From JAHEEL01 sp942491345 (GTDB lineage: Bacteria; Actinomycetota; Acidimicrobiia; Spongiisociales; UBA5794): a DNA stretch of 64,000 nt. Under the pieces are notes generated by a model. The model worked only from the letters and a program-made list of their open reading frames with translations, was not told the DNA's origin and made no database searches. Position 1 is the stretch's first letter, and the number at the start of each line of letters is the position of its first letter. The stretch covers positions 1 through 64,000 of the forward strand of contig CALOAN010000019.1 of assembly GCA_942491345.1 (NCBI GenBank), written 5' to 3'. The position numbers and the translations under genes are program-made. Shown piece after piece: positions 26,653 to 34,478 of this stretch.

Positions 26653-26900
26653 TTGCGCGCCGCCTCTCGTTTGATGCCGCCAAAGATGCGTTCAATGTGT
26701 CGCAGCAAACACCTAATGCATCTTGACCGGCATCCGCAGTGTAAAGCGATCCTGACCCTGAGGATCGCCGCGGCGCGGACTGGCCCCACCAGGCGACAGC
26801 CTCAGGAGCGGGCTACAGCAGGCCCGCGCCGCTGGTGACGGGGTGCGGCTCGGCCGCCTACCGTGCATTCCACGAGACCCGATGGACCAGGAGGACTCCC

Positions 26901-27110
26901 TTGGACACCCCGTGCACCGTCCCGGTTCTGTTACCAGTTCACCGCGACCGAGCCTGGCGCGCCCGCTGCGGCGGCACATGGTCCTGGGACGAAAGCCGCG
27001 CCATGTGGCTCGACGAGTCGAAAGGCGAGGCCGACCGGGACGCATGGCGAGGCCAGAAGTCCATGGAGAGCTTCAGTCGCCTCGTCGGCCCGTTCACCGA
27101 AGTCGACTGA
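26901..27110 (+). CDS. Small hypothetical protein
   Basis: A 69-residue protein from a TTG at 26901 with AGGAGG seven bases upstream, LDTPCTVPVLLPVHRDRAWR to LVGPFTEVD. A longer frame from 26835 lacks a ribosome site. It is charged, with three Trp (GGTWSWDESRAMW). It is divergent from the EspC-like gene and followed by another short plus-strand gene. Confidence 0.5.
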   Translation: MDTPCTVPVLLPVHRDRAWRARCGGTWSWDESRAMWLDESKGEADRDAWRGQKSMESFSRLVGPFTEVD

Positions 27111-27137
27111 GCCAGAGAAGATCCCACCAGGTAGTGC

Positions 27138-27287
27138 ATGGTGCAGAACCGAATCACCGGCGAGAAGGTGGAATTCGAAACCGACGACGCGGACGATGCG
27201 ATCGGAGCCCGCATCGCCGACGCTCACACGAGCTACGCCGCCGACCGGATCGAGCACGACGCCGTCAGCGTCGAACCGGCCAGGTGA
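27138..27287 (+). CDS. 49-residue acidic protein
   Basis: A very short gene, ATG 27138 to TGA 27287, giving MVQNRITGEKVEFETDD, DAIGARIADAHTSYAADRI and SVEPAR. The composition is acidic and well behaved and codon third positions are G/C-rich, which supports coding. It follows the 69-residue gene by 27 bases on the same strand. Function unknown. Confidence 0.5.
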   Translation: MVQNRITGEKVEFETDDADDAIGARIADAHTSYAADRIEHDAVSVEPAR

Positions 27288-27316
27288 TTAGGCCGCGGGT
27301 GTGGGCTCCACACGCG

Positions 27317-27754
27317 TCACGTCTGCCGGGAATGCATGCGCGCGATCTCGGCCTCCAACTCACCGCGCTGGATCGCGGCGCTGATGCGGGCCTTCTCCGC
27401 ATTGTCGGGCTCGTCTCCGTCTGCGATCATGCGGATCGTGTTGCCCGCCAGCGTCTCCCACCGGCCGCCGAACAAGTGATGCTGTACGCCGTGGGTCTCA
27501 TCGTGTAGGCGGTCGGCGGCCCCATGGGCATCAGTGCCGCGGAACTCCAAGCGGGTGGCAGTGGACATGCGGCCGTCGCCGGGCTGCACCTGGCGTAGTT
27601 CGAGCGTGAGGCCTTCTGCGGATGTGACGGTCGTGTACGCACCGCTCTCGTCGGAGCCAAGCTCCGGTTCGACGCCGAACATGGCGGCGTACCCGGCGGA
27701 GACGTGCGCGATGATCGATGCCGGGGTATACATCGTCAGCCTGGTGAGCTGCAT
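27317..27754 (-). CDS. Hypothetical protein
   Basis: A 145-residue protein, MQLTRLTMYTPASIIAHV to RMHSRQT. It contains LTLELRQVQPGDGRM and RLEFRGTDAHGAADRLHDE, a strand-helix alternation loosely like a VOC/glyoxalase half, followed by a helical tail NAEKARISAAIQRGELEAEIA. No metal site is confirmed. It lies between the coiled-coil ESX gene (27837) and two small plus-strand genes. Function unknown. Confidence 0.6.
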   Translation of the reverse strand: MQLTRLTMYTPASIIAHVSAGYAAMFGVEPELGSDESGAYTTVTSAEGLTLELRQVQPGDGRMSTATRLEFRGTDAHGAADRLHDETHGVQHHLFGGRWETLAGNTIRMIADGDEPDNAEKARISAAIQRGELEAEIARMHSRQT

Positions 27755-27836
27755 GACCTGAATTGTGCCTGCAGCGTGGGGGCGCGTCGAGCCCTTTTCA
27801 CTTCCGCATCGGCCAGATGAACGCAGCTTCCAGGTG

Positions 27837-29237
27837 TTACGGCACGTTTCCTGGATCCAGCGGGTCCTTTTTCGCTATCGTTCCGCCACGGACCGACTCG
27901 GCGATGGTTTGTTCACCCCAAACTTCCGCGACGTCAGGGCCGACCTGCCGAACCCGAACCGGGTCAGCCTGTTTCGTGCTGCCGCCGCCCTGTCCCACAC
28001 CGCCCATTCCAGGCATGATCGGCACGCCGCCGGCACCGTGGGGCGCCGTAGCAGCAGGGGTTCCCTGCTTGCCCATCGCGTTACCGGATTCCGCGGCGCT
28101 CAGACGTGTCTGCGCCGTCGCGCCTTCGGGCCGGCCAGTCACGTTCGTTTCGGTCTTCATCCCCTGTACCGAGTTCCCGGTGGGGCCACCGGACACTTCG
28201 GCCGGCCCGGCTGCGGGCCCGCTAGCCGGTGACGGTACCGAAACCCGCGGCGTCGGAGTCGGTGTGGTCGCCAGGGCAGCCAGACCTGGGGGTGTTCCGA
28301 ATGCGTTGTCGAGGTCAGAGTTTGTGATTGCATCGGATTTGTCGTTCTTCCCCGGCTGGGTGGACGACACCGGCTGTGCAGTCGCTGCGGGCTGTTGACC
28401 GGTCCCGGCAGGCTGCTGCTGCTGTCCCGCGGCAGGCTGCTGGCGCAATGCGTTAAGAACCGCGACTGGGTCCACGCCACCGGAACTCGACGATCGAGTG
28501 TCGGGCGATGGGCTGCCGCCGGGCGCAGCGGCACCAGCAGCTTTTGCTGAACCCGGGGCCGCGTTGCCGGGGGAACTCGCGGGGGAGCCGGCGGGGCGGG
28601 ATGAAGTGGTGCCCGGATTATTGGGGGTGTTGCTGAAGTTGCCGTCACTGGACATATCTCTGTAACTGGCCCCGCCGAGCGCGGCTACTCCACCGTTGAA
28701 CTGCTCCGTCGCTTCGGCGACCGCGGCATCGAGTGTCTCGTCGGCCGTCTGGCGGGCGGCTTTCGCGTCGTCGTATTCCCGTTGCGCCGCAATGAAATCA
28801 CTCGTTGCGTTCGACACGGCGGTGCGGGCTTTGGTGATCCGGTCCGAGTCCTCGGAGCTCTGGGCGTTCTGCAGCTCGGTCTCGGCGTCAGCCATCGCTG
28901 TGCGCTTCGAATCAAGCTGCGCACGTAGCCAAGTGAGCCACGTCTTGTCGTAGTGGCCGGTTCCGACGCCGTCACGCCACGCCTTGGCGGCTTTCTCGAT
29001 CGCTGCAGTCGCCTTGGCCGCGATACCGATCGAGTCGCCGAGCCGTTGAGCTTCTGCCTGCTCTTTACGCATTTGGTCGAGGTTTTTGGTCGGGGTCGCG
29101 CCGGACGCCTGGGCGGCCATGCCTGCGATCGCAGCCTTCAGTTGGTCGGCGGTGTCGTGGTAACGGGCTGATTGTTCGGAAAGGGTTTTGCTCATGCCAA
29201 GATCGGCGAACGAGAGATCAGGATCTTCGGGTTCCAT
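27837..29237 (-). CDS. Coiled-coil, Pro/Gln-rich ESX-associated protein
   Basis: A 466-residue protein starting MEPEDPDLSFADLGMSKTL. Residues 15-195 are strongly helical and charged with heptad-like spacing (LDQMRKEQAEAQRLGDSIG, RAQLDSKRTAMADAETELQ, DFIAAQREYDDAKAARQTA), predicting a long antiparallel coiled coil. The C-terminal 270 residues are disordered and rich in Pro, Gln, Ser and Gly, closing with VRVRQVGPDVAEVWGEQTI. It is reminiscent of EspB/EspE-type substrates by layout only. First gene of the minus-strand ESX cargo block. Confidence 0.6.
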   Translation of the reverse strand: MEPEDPDLSFADLGMSKTLSEQSARYHDTADQLKAAIAGMAAQASGATPTKNLDQMRKEQAEAQRLGDSIGIAAKATAAIEKAAKAWRDGVGTGHYDKTWLTWLRAQLDSKRTAMADAETELQNAQSSEDSDRITKARTAVSNATSDFIAAQREYDDAKAARQTADETLDAAVAEATEQFNGGVAALGGASYRDMSSDGNFSNTPNNPGTTSSRPAGSPASSPGNAAPGSAKAAGAAAPGGSPSPDTRSSSSGGVDPVAVLNALRQQPAAGQQQQPAGTGQQPAATAQPVSSTQPGKNDKSDAITNSDLDNAFGTPPGLAALATTPTPTPRVSVPSPASGPAAGPAEVSGGPTGNSVQGMKTETNVTGRPEGATAQTRLSAAESGNAMGKQGTPAATAPHGAGGVPIMPGMGGVGQGGGSTKQADPVRVRQVGPDVAEVWGEQTIAESVRGGTIAKKDPLDPGNVP

Positions 29238-29323
29238 AACGCGAGTGTGAGCTGGCCAAGGGGTGTTGGACGAGCGCGGCGCGGCCTGCGGTCAAGCTTC
29301 AGAGAACGGCCACGTCGACCCCT

Positions 29324-29348
29324 GTATCAGTTCTAGCTAGTATCAGTT
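29324..29348. promoter_or_regulatory. Paired GTATCAGTT repeats, candidate operator separated from its toxin-antitoxin genes
   Basis: GTATCAGTT occurs at 29324-29332 and 29340-29348, with a CTAGCTAG palindrome between. Removing the IS1380 element and one CTTAG duplication would place these repeats about 25 bases upstream of the HigB-like start. They could therefore be the original promoter or operator of that toxin-antitoxin operon, now displaced by 1.66 kb. They could equally serve the minus-strand gene starting at 29237. Confidence 0.4.
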
Positions 29349-29359
29349 TTGAGTGATGC

Positions 29360-29364
29360 CTTAG
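29360..29364 (+). repeat. Target-site duplication CTTAG, left of IS copy 1
   Basis: CTTAG lies directly outside the left end of the IS1380 element and is repeated directly outside its right end at 31025-31029. This proves a transposition event and fixes the element boundaries. Confidence 0.85.
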
Positions 29365-31024
29365 CCTCGATCCACCGATGTATCGGCTGGTCGCAGGGTG
29401 TCGGAATGAGGAAAGTGCCCTTTGAACTGGGAAGATTGGTGTTCTCGACGCACTAATCAGTCCAGGTCAGAAAGGCACTTCCGGTGAAAGTGTCCCATAG
29501 TTTCGCTGTGTCGTCGGCGGTCTTCGATGATGACCATCTCGTGTCCTGTGCTGGATTGGTCCCGGTGATGACCCTGGCGGCCCAGACTGCCTTGCCGCAG
29601 CTATTACGTGACAAGGTGGTCATTGCCGAGCCGAGGATCAAGTCCGGGGCGGCCAACCCGGCACCGAAGCTGAGCACAGTCATCGCGGGCATGTGTGCCG
29701 GTGCGGACTGCATTGACGATCTCGACCTGGTGCGGGCAGGTGGGATGAAGACACTGTTCGGCGGCGTGTATGCACCCTCGACCATCGGAACTTTGTTGCG
29801 CGAGTTTACTTTCGGACACGCCCGCCAGCTCGAATCGGTTTTGCGCGAGCACCTGGCCGGACTCTGCGCGCGGGTCGATCTGTTGCCTGGCGCCGACGAG
29901 CGCGCGTTCCTCGACATCGACTCACTGCTGCGTCCGGTCTATGGCCACGCCAAACAAGGTGCTTCCTACGGACACACCAAAATCGCGGGCAAGCAGATCC
30001 TGCGCAAGGGCCTGTCGCCGTTGGTCACCACGATCAGCACCGCCACGAGTGCGCCGGTGATCACCGGCGCCCGGTTGCGAGCCGGGAAGGCCAACTCCGG
30101 CAAGGGTGCGGCCCGGATGATCGCCCAAGCCGTCGCCACCGCCCGCACCGCCGGGGTCACCGGCCAGATTGTGGTGCGCGGCGATTCGGCCTACGGCAAC
30201 AGCACCGTGGCCACAGCCTGCCGCCGCGCCGGTGCCCAGTTCTCGTTGGTGCTGACCAAGACCCGCGCCGTCGCTGCAGCCATCGAGTCCATCGACGAGA
30301 GCGCCTGGATTGCAGTGGAATACCCCGGAGCGGTCCGTGATCCCGACACGGGAGCCTGGATCTCCGATGCCGAAGTCGCCGAGACCACCTACACCGCCTT
30401 CACCTCCACCGACAACCCGATGACCGCCCGGTTGATCGTGCGTCGGGTCAAAGATGCCCGCTTTCCTGATGCGCTGTTTCCGGTGTGGCGGTATCACCCG
30501 TTCTTCACCGACACCGACGAACCCACCGTTGCGGCCGACATCACCCACCGCCGCCACGCGATCATCGAAACCGTGTTCGCCGACCTGATCGATGGACCCC
30601 TGGCTCACATGCCTTCGGGACGTTTCGGAGCGAACTCGGCGTGGATCCTGTGCGCCGCTATTGCCCACAACCTGCTGCGCGCCGCCGGCGTCCTGGCCGG
30701 TGGAGCCCACGCAGTCGCCCGGGGCGCCACACTGCGCCGCAAGCTCATCACCGTCCCCGCACGCCTGGTCCGACCGCAACGCCGACCCCTTCTGCACCTA
30801 CCGAGCCACTGGCCCTGGGCTGACCACTGGCTTACGCTGTGGCGCAACACCATCGGCCACAGCCCACCACTCACCGCCACCACCTGACCACCTGGCCGAA
30901 TAGGCCCCTACCGGAGCGCACAGGGAAAAGCTGGGCAGACCAGCGGTTACGTCACGCTCACAAGCCCACCAAACGACAACCAGCCACGGCAGACACATCA
31001 ATCACTCAAGTCCACGGATCGAGG
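29365..31024 (+). mobile_element. IS1380-family insertion sequence, copy 1 (1660 bp)
   Basis: The ends carry the inverted repeat CCTCGATCC (left 29365, right complement ending 31024), bracketed by the direct repeat CTTAG. The single transposase gene (29484-30887) fills most of it. A second relative at 42938-44594 has the same termini and orientation but differs at many positions in the protein, so the two arrived as separate insertions rather than by recent duplication. Confidence 0.9.
29484..30887 (+). CDS. IS1380-family transposase
   Basis: A 467-residue DDE transposase from a GTG start. Visible catalytic-region motifs: first Asp in IDSLLRPVYGHAKQ near residue 155, second Asp in VVRGDSAYGNS near 235, and the Glu in HAIIETVFADL near 360. 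Length matches the family. It binds the CCTCGATCC-ended repeats and moves the element by cut-and-paste. The C-terminal basic region ends PLTATT. No frameshift or stop is seen, so it may be active. Confidence 0.9.
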   Translation: MKVSHSFAVSSAVFDDDHLVSCAGLVPVMTLAAQTALPQLLRDKVVIAEPRIKSGAANPAPKLSTVIAGMCAGADCIDDLDLVRAGGMKTLFGGVYAPSTIGTLLREFTFGHARQLESVLREHLAGLCARVDLLPGADERAFLDIDSLLRPVYGHAKQGASYGHTKIAGKQILRKGLSPLVTTISTATSAPVITGARLRAGKANSGKGAARMIAQAVATARTAGVTGQIVVRGDSAYGNSTVATACRRAGAQFSLVLTKTRAVAAAIESIDESAWIAVEYPGAVRDPDTGAWISDAEVAETTYTAFTSTDNPMTARLIVRRVKDARFPDALFPVWRYHPFFTDTDEPTVAADITHRRHAIIETVFADLIDGPLAHMPSGRFGANSAWILCAAIAHNLLRAAGVLAGGAHAVARGATLRRKLITVPARLVRPQRRPLLHLPSHWPWADHWLTLWRNTIGHSPPLTATT

Positions 31025-31029
31025 CTTAG
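31025..31029 (+). repeat. Target-site duplication CTTAG, right of IS copy 1
   Basis: Exact copy of 29360-29364, directly outside the IS right end and 5 bases before the start codon of the HigB-like toxin. Confidence 0.85.
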
Positions 31030-31033
31030 TCCT

Positions 31034-31381
31034 GTGCCGATACGACGGTGGGAGGTGGACACGACACTGATCCACGACTGGATCATCGGCCTGGACGAAG
31101 CCACGCAGGACAGCGTCCTGTCGGCGTTGGAGTACCTGGCCGATAACGGCCCCACCGCGGGTCGACCGTTCGTGGACCGCATCCACCACTCACGGCACCA
31201 GAACATGAAGGAGTTGCGTCCGCGCAGCCCCGGCGGAAGCCGGCAGTTGCGCATCCTGTTCGCGTTCGACCTGCAATCGCACGCGATCACACTGATCGCC
31301 GGTGACAAGACCGGCGACTGGAACAAGTGGTACCGGGACAACGTTCCGGCGGCGGACGATCTATTCGACCGGCACCTGTAA
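31034..31381 (+). CDS. higB: HigB-type mRNA interferase toxin (RelE superfamily, Gp49-like)
   Basis: A 115-residue toxin from GTG 31034, MPIRRWEVDTTLIHDWI. The core FVDRIHHSRHQNMKELRP followed by RQLRILFAFDLQ and GDKTGDWNKWYRDN matches HigB/Gp49-like toxins, which cleave ribosome-associated mRNA. Toxin-first order with an XRE antitoxin downstream is typical. The IS1380 end lies 9 bases before the start, so the only Shine-Dalgarno-like sequence (GAGG) comes from the IS terminal repeat. The frame is open back into the IS (to 30839), so a longer fusion protein is possible. Confidence 0.8.
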   Translation: MPIRRWEVDTTLIHDWIIGLDEATQDSVLSALEYLADNGPTAGRPFVDRIHHSRHQNMKELRPRSPGGSRQLRILFAFDLQSHAITLIAGDKTGDWNKWYRDNVPAADDLFDRHL

Positions 31382-31419
31382 CGGACCACCGAGAAGAAGC
31401 AGCGGAAGGGGAAGAGACT

Positions 31420-31731
31420 ATGAGCACACTCGACGAACTACTGTCCGGTCTGCCCGTGGAGCGTCGCGAACGCATCGCCCGCGGCGCCGCCGAGATGGGG
31501 CGCGAGGCAGCCGAGTACCGCCTCCGCCAGCTTCGTGAGGACGCCGGCTACACGCAGAAGGCCCTCGCCGTGCTCATCGGCGTCGGCCAGAACCGGGTCT
31601 CCCAGATGGAGCACGGGCAGATCGCCGCCGCGCAGGTGTCGACCCTGCGCAAGTACGTCGAGGCCACCGGCGGCGAGTTGGAGGTGGCGGTCAAGCGTCC
31701 CGACGGAACCCGCATCCCGCTGGCGCTCTGA
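31420..31731 (+). CDS. higA: HigA-type XRE antitoxin
   Basis: A 103-residue protein from ATG 31420 (MSTLDELLSGLPVERRERIA). The helix-turn-helix is YTQKALAVLIGVGQNRVSQ, followed by the HigA-like tail STLRKYVEATGGELEVAV and PDGTRIPL. It would neutralise HigB and repress the operon. It starts 38 bases after the toxin stop with AGCGGAAGGGGAAG upstream as ribosome site. The native operator may be the repeat pair left of the IS. Confidence 0.85.
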   Translation: MSTLDELLSGLPVERRERIARGAAEMGREAAEYRLRQLREDAGYTQKALAVLIGVGQNRVSQMEHGQIAAAQVSTLRKYVEATGGELEVAVKRPDGTRIPLAL

Positions 31732-31811
31732 TCGCTTGCCTCGCTCGGCGTTCGGCTGCGGTCCCGAGGCGACCGGTCGCAAGGAAGATCGAGCAGCGAT
31801 GACGGCCGCTG

Positions 31812-32252
31812 TCATGGGTGCAGGTCGGTGATTTCCTTGGGCGCCGCCTCGACTCGCTTTGCCCATGTTCCGTCTGGCTGCTGCGAGATGGCGAACTCGC
31901 CAACGTCACCCGAATAAACCCACAGCTCAGCAGGTTTAGAGGACAGCCACGTCACATACAGCACACTGCGCGTGCCGTATGGCGCGTAGGAATCGTGGAC
32001 ATCGCGGAACACCTCGTTGCCGTTCTTGTCCCGGATCACCGGTATCCACGTGTCCACGCCGTTCTCGGCAGGCCCGTGCTCCACTGCTGCGGTGTACTGA
32101 CCGGACGGTGAATCGACCGGGTGGTCCGGACGCACGAAGCGGTCCCCGTCAAGCGATCTAGACTGCCCGAACAACGAACACCCGGCAACGATCGCGCTCA
32201 CAGCGACAAGTGCTGCAAGCAGACCCCGTCGAGCGCGTGTCGTGAAAATCAT
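31812..32252 (-). CDS. Lipoprotein, possible immunity protein of a toxin fragment
   Basis: A 146-residue protein with a lipoprotein signal: MIFTTRARRGLLAALVAV then a VAGC lipobox near residue 24. The mature domain includes DTWIPVIRDKNGNEVFRD, VLYVTWLSSKPAELWVYSG and QQPDGTWAKRV. Its ATG overlaps the stop of the 85-residue gene upstream by 4 bases. A small exported lipoprotein coupled to a toxin-tip-like ORF would fit an immunity protein acting outside the membrane; this is inference. Confidence 0.65.
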   Translation of the reverse strand: MIFTTRARRGLLAALVAVSAIVAGCSLFGQSRSLDGDRFVRPDHPVDSPSGQYTAAVEHGPAENGVDTWIPVIRDKNGNEVFRDVHDSYAPYGTRSVLYVTWLSSKPAELWVYSGDVGEFAISQQPDGTWAKRVEAAPKEITDLHP

Positions 32253-32506
32253 TTGTACGGGTAGCCTTTCGCACTTACCAGAGATCCGTTCTGGTCGAAA
32301 ATGAAGTCCGACTCAGCATGCCATCCGATGTGGATCTGATACGGCTCAGCTTGCCCGAGAGTGACAATCTCGGCAATGCGGTTCTTCCACGTGTCCGTCG
32401 AGTAGTCAAAGTTCGGATCAATGATGTCGTTGAACTTGTACCCACCGTCCACGGTCACCTTGTAGGTGCCATCCGCAAGAGGCTGGACGTGGGTGGTCCC
32501 GTCCAT
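32249..32506 (-). CDS. Small protein, possible orphan effector C-terminus
   Basis: An 85-residue protein, MDGTTHVQPLADGTYKVTV to AKGYPYK. It looks like a single globular domain (FDYSTDTWKNRIAEIV, YQIHIGWHAESDFIFDQNG) with no signal of its own. The frame continues upstream past the ATG through a decayed copy of the neighbouring lipoprotein's signal-peptide sequence. It may be an orphan C-terminal domain of an ESX effector left by recombination, coupled to the lipoprotein. Function unknown. Confidence 0.5.
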   Translation of the reverse strand: MDGTTHVQPLADGTYKVTVDGGYKFNDIIDPNFDYSTDTWKNRIAEIVTLGQAEPYQIHIGWHAESDFIFDQNGSLVSAKGYPYK

Positions 32507-32520
32507 CTGGAAATCGCGCG

Positions 32521-32674
32521 CAGCGGCAAGTGCTGCAAGCAGATCCCGTCGCGCGCGTCTAGATGAACAGCACCGACAACGCCTCGTTGAGGACCTCCAA
32601 GGTGACGAAGCTCTAGATCTCGGCCTCAGCCAAGGGCTTTTCAGCAGCGCGCCCCGACGCGACCGGCGGCTGTA
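32521..32674. pseudogene. Mosaic remnant: lipoprotein signal copy plus YbaB-like fragment
   Basis: 32521-32560 is a 36/40 copy of 32201-32240, the signal-peptide part of the lipoprotein gene. 32565-32674 on the plus strand is a shortened copy of the YbaB-like gene end at 36998-37166: it reads QHRQRLVEDLQG where the intact gene has QHRQRLIEDLEG, and LGLSQGLFSSA where the intact gene has SHGLFRRS, with the middle deleted. It records recombination among toxin/immunity cassettes. Confidence 0.7.
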
Positions 32675-32795
32675 ACCGTCGGGGGAAGCGAGGCTGATGG
32701 CCCCCGACCAGCAGCGCTGAGATGCCGGCGACGCGAGTGTCGGCTCTGGTCGAATCCTGCGCAGTCTGCTCCGGGGTGCGGATACGCTGAGTCGT

Positions 32796-33371
32796 ATGAG
32801 GTATCCGTCGCTGCCCCACTCTGATCAGGGGCCTGGTCAGACTCCGAATGGCTACAACCGCAGCGCCGCGGTTCCGGGCGTGCCGGCCGAAGGGTCGCGT
32901 GCTCGACGTGTGCGGACGGTGACGTTGGTTGTATGCGTGATCCTGGTGTCTGTCGTCGCTGTCGCGGCGGTGGCGGGGTGGATCGATCTGGACAGGGTCG
33001 CCGGTGGACATGCGGCCTCTGCGGCCGGTCAGGTGTCCGGTGATCGTGAGGAATGGTCGGCAGCCGTTTGCACAGACGGGACGGTGTCGACAATTTCAGA
33101 TGGGAAAGCCGGGTTCCCGAACGTCGAAAACTACGCATCCTGCATGTCACGTGTACCTGGCTCGGGTGGCGGGGTCGTCCCAATTCTGATCGGCGAATGG
33201 AACGACAAGCTGACGATGCACCAAGACTTGATGCATTACAAGGCAATTCGCTCTTTCGCATCGGCAGAACGTGCCGACACCGTGATTGTTTTCGCCCCAA
33301 TCGGAGACACAGGACCCGCCCCGCTTGAACCACTCACCGAATTCGGCTTCAGCATCGCCCCACTGCCATGA
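32796..33371 (+). CDS. Single-pass membrane protein with exported domain
   Basis: A 191-residue protein. Basic N-terminus (EGSRARRVRTVT), one transmembrane segment at about residues 42-66, then an exported domain of about 125 residues: EEWSAAVCTDGTVSTISDG, YASCMSRV, VVPILIGEWNDKL, FASAERADTVIVFAPIGD. Two Cys (AAVCTDG and YASCMS) are spaced for a disulfide. It lies beside the ESX toxin locus and the remnant cassette, so a role in self-protection is possible but not shown. Confidence 0.65.
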   Translation: MRYPSLPHSDQGPGQTPNGYNRSAAVPGVPAEGSRARRVRTVTLVVCVILVSVVAVAAVAGWIDLDRVAGGHAASAAGQVSGDREEWSAAVCTDGTVSTISDGKAGFPNVENYASCMSRVPGSGGGVVPILIGEWNDKLTMHQDLMHYKAIRSFASAERADTVIVFAPIGDTGPAPLEPLTEFGFSIAPLP

Positions 33372-33403
33372 ACCGCGGTGACCTCTCACTGGTGGTGTCG
33401 TCG

Positions 33404-33841
33404 TCACGGTGGACTGGTTGGCCACAATCGGGCGACATCGACTGAGGCCGTCATTGCCTGACCATCGATCGTGATGCCGTCGTCGGTTGTCCTGTACGGC
33501 ACCAAGATGTCGATGGCTTGGCCTTCCCGATGTTCGAGCCGGATGTTGATCGCGTCACCGGCAAACGGCTCACGCACGGTGACGTCCATGACGGTCGCCC
33601 GGGCGCGCAAGCTCTCGGCGTCGGTTTCATCCTGCAGCGCCGTGATGATGGCGTCGACGCTGCGCTGCCCAGACGGCGCCCCGAGATTTCGCATAGCACG
33701 ATCACCGTTGGTAGCGACGACCAGCATGAACGGCGCCAAATTTTGGTGCTCTAGGCCTATGCCAGCCACTTGTATGCTGTCTGCAAACAGCCGATCGAGG
33801 TCAGCTTGGGCTGCCTGACTCAGTGATGCACGCCAGTCCAT
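33404..33841 (-). CDS. Hypothetical protein divergent from the toxin operon
   Basis: A 145-residue protein from ATG 33841 (MDWRASLSQAAQADLDRLF). The longer frame to 34066 runs antisense through the WXG100 gene and is rejected. The middle has APFMLVVATNGDRAM and RSVDAIITALQDETDA; the end has IDILVPYRTTDDGITIDG. It is soluble, with an alpha/beta pattern. It is back-to-back with the WXG100 gene (31-base gap). It might be a second immunity or regulatory protein; no family recognised. Confidence 0.6.
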   Translation of the reverse strand: MDWRASLSQAAQADLDRLFADSIQVAGIGLEHQNLAPFMLVVATNGDRAMRNLGAPSGQRSVDAIITALQDETDAESLRARATVMDVTVREPFAGDAINIRLEHREGQAIDILVPYRTTDDGITIDGQAMTASVDVARLWPTSPP

Positions 33842-33872
33842 GATTACCTTGCGGTCTAGGGGGGAGGTGTCG

Positions 33873-34172
33873 ATGGACAACAGCCTACGGGTGAATCCGG
33901 ACGTTCTTGTCGCGGGTTCGCAACGACTGCACGACATCCACGACGAGATGCGTTCGGTCCTGGACACCCTGCACACGGCCCAAGACCGACTTCGCAGCAC
34001 ATGGACTGGCCAGACCTCCGACATCGCCGACACCAGATTCTCGGAGCTGCTCGCCAACGTCAGCAAACATCTCGACGACCTCGCCCATGATGCAGATCAA
34101 TTGCATACTGCCGCCGGACTGTATCGGACCGAGGACAACGAGTCCGGCGCCGTGATCGCCGAACAGATGTAA
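33873..34172 (+). CDS. WXG100-family protein
   Basis: A 99-residue protein, MDNSLRVNPDVLVAGSQRL to AVIAEQM. It has the WXG100 hairpin: a first helix, the turn RSTWTGQTSD containing W-T-G, then a second helix with LANVSKHLDDLAHDADQL and a Y near the end. Such proteins are carried with or exported by type VII secretion systems. It is the first gene of a unit that continues with a second WXG100-like gene and a toxin. Confidence 0.8.
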   Translation: MDNSLRVNPDVLVAGSQRLHDIHDEMRSVLDTLHTAQDRLRSTWTGQTSDIADTRFSELLANVSKHLDDLAHDADQLHTAAGLYRTEDNESGAVIAEQM

Positions 34173-34181
34173 GCCCGCACC

Positions 34182-34469
34182 GTGCCGACATATCAATACG
34201 ACCTGAATCAGCTCGACGAATTCGTCGAGCTGATTGATCGCTCGATTGAGGAGCTCTCGGCCCACCGCGACGGCGCGAAAGCGACTGTGGCATCAATCGG
34301 TGAGCACTACTCGGGTACCGCGGCGACAGCCTTCACCCAGTCCCACGACCGGTGGCAGGCCTCGCTGCAGCAGCACCTCGACACTCTGCAAGCCCACCGA
34401 GTCTTCGTTGCGGACGCTCGGGCGAACTACGCCGAGGCACAACGCAAGAACGTGGAAATGCTGGGATAG
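34182..34469 (+). CDS. WXG100-like protein
   Basis: A 95-residue protein from GTG 34182, MPTYQYDLNQLDEFVELID to VEMLG. Two helices flank the turn EHYSGTAATAF, where YSG stands in the WXG position. The second helix (DRWQASLQQHLDTLQAHRVF) is typical. It would form a heterodimer with the WXG100 protein encoded 9 bases upstream, as chaperone or co-secreted pair for the toxin that follows. Confidence 0.75.
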   Translation: MPTYQYDLNQLDEFVELIDRSIEELSAHRDGAKATVASIGEHYSGTAATAFTQSHDRWQASLQQHLDTLQAHRVFVADARANYAEAQRKNVEMLG

Positions 34470-34478
34470 GCCAGGTTC

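Noticed and set aside
29922..30797. Long antisense frame inside IS copy 1, similar to one in copy 2
   Set aside because: Shadow frames of the GC-rich transposase; no ribosome site and Gly/Arg-rich translation.
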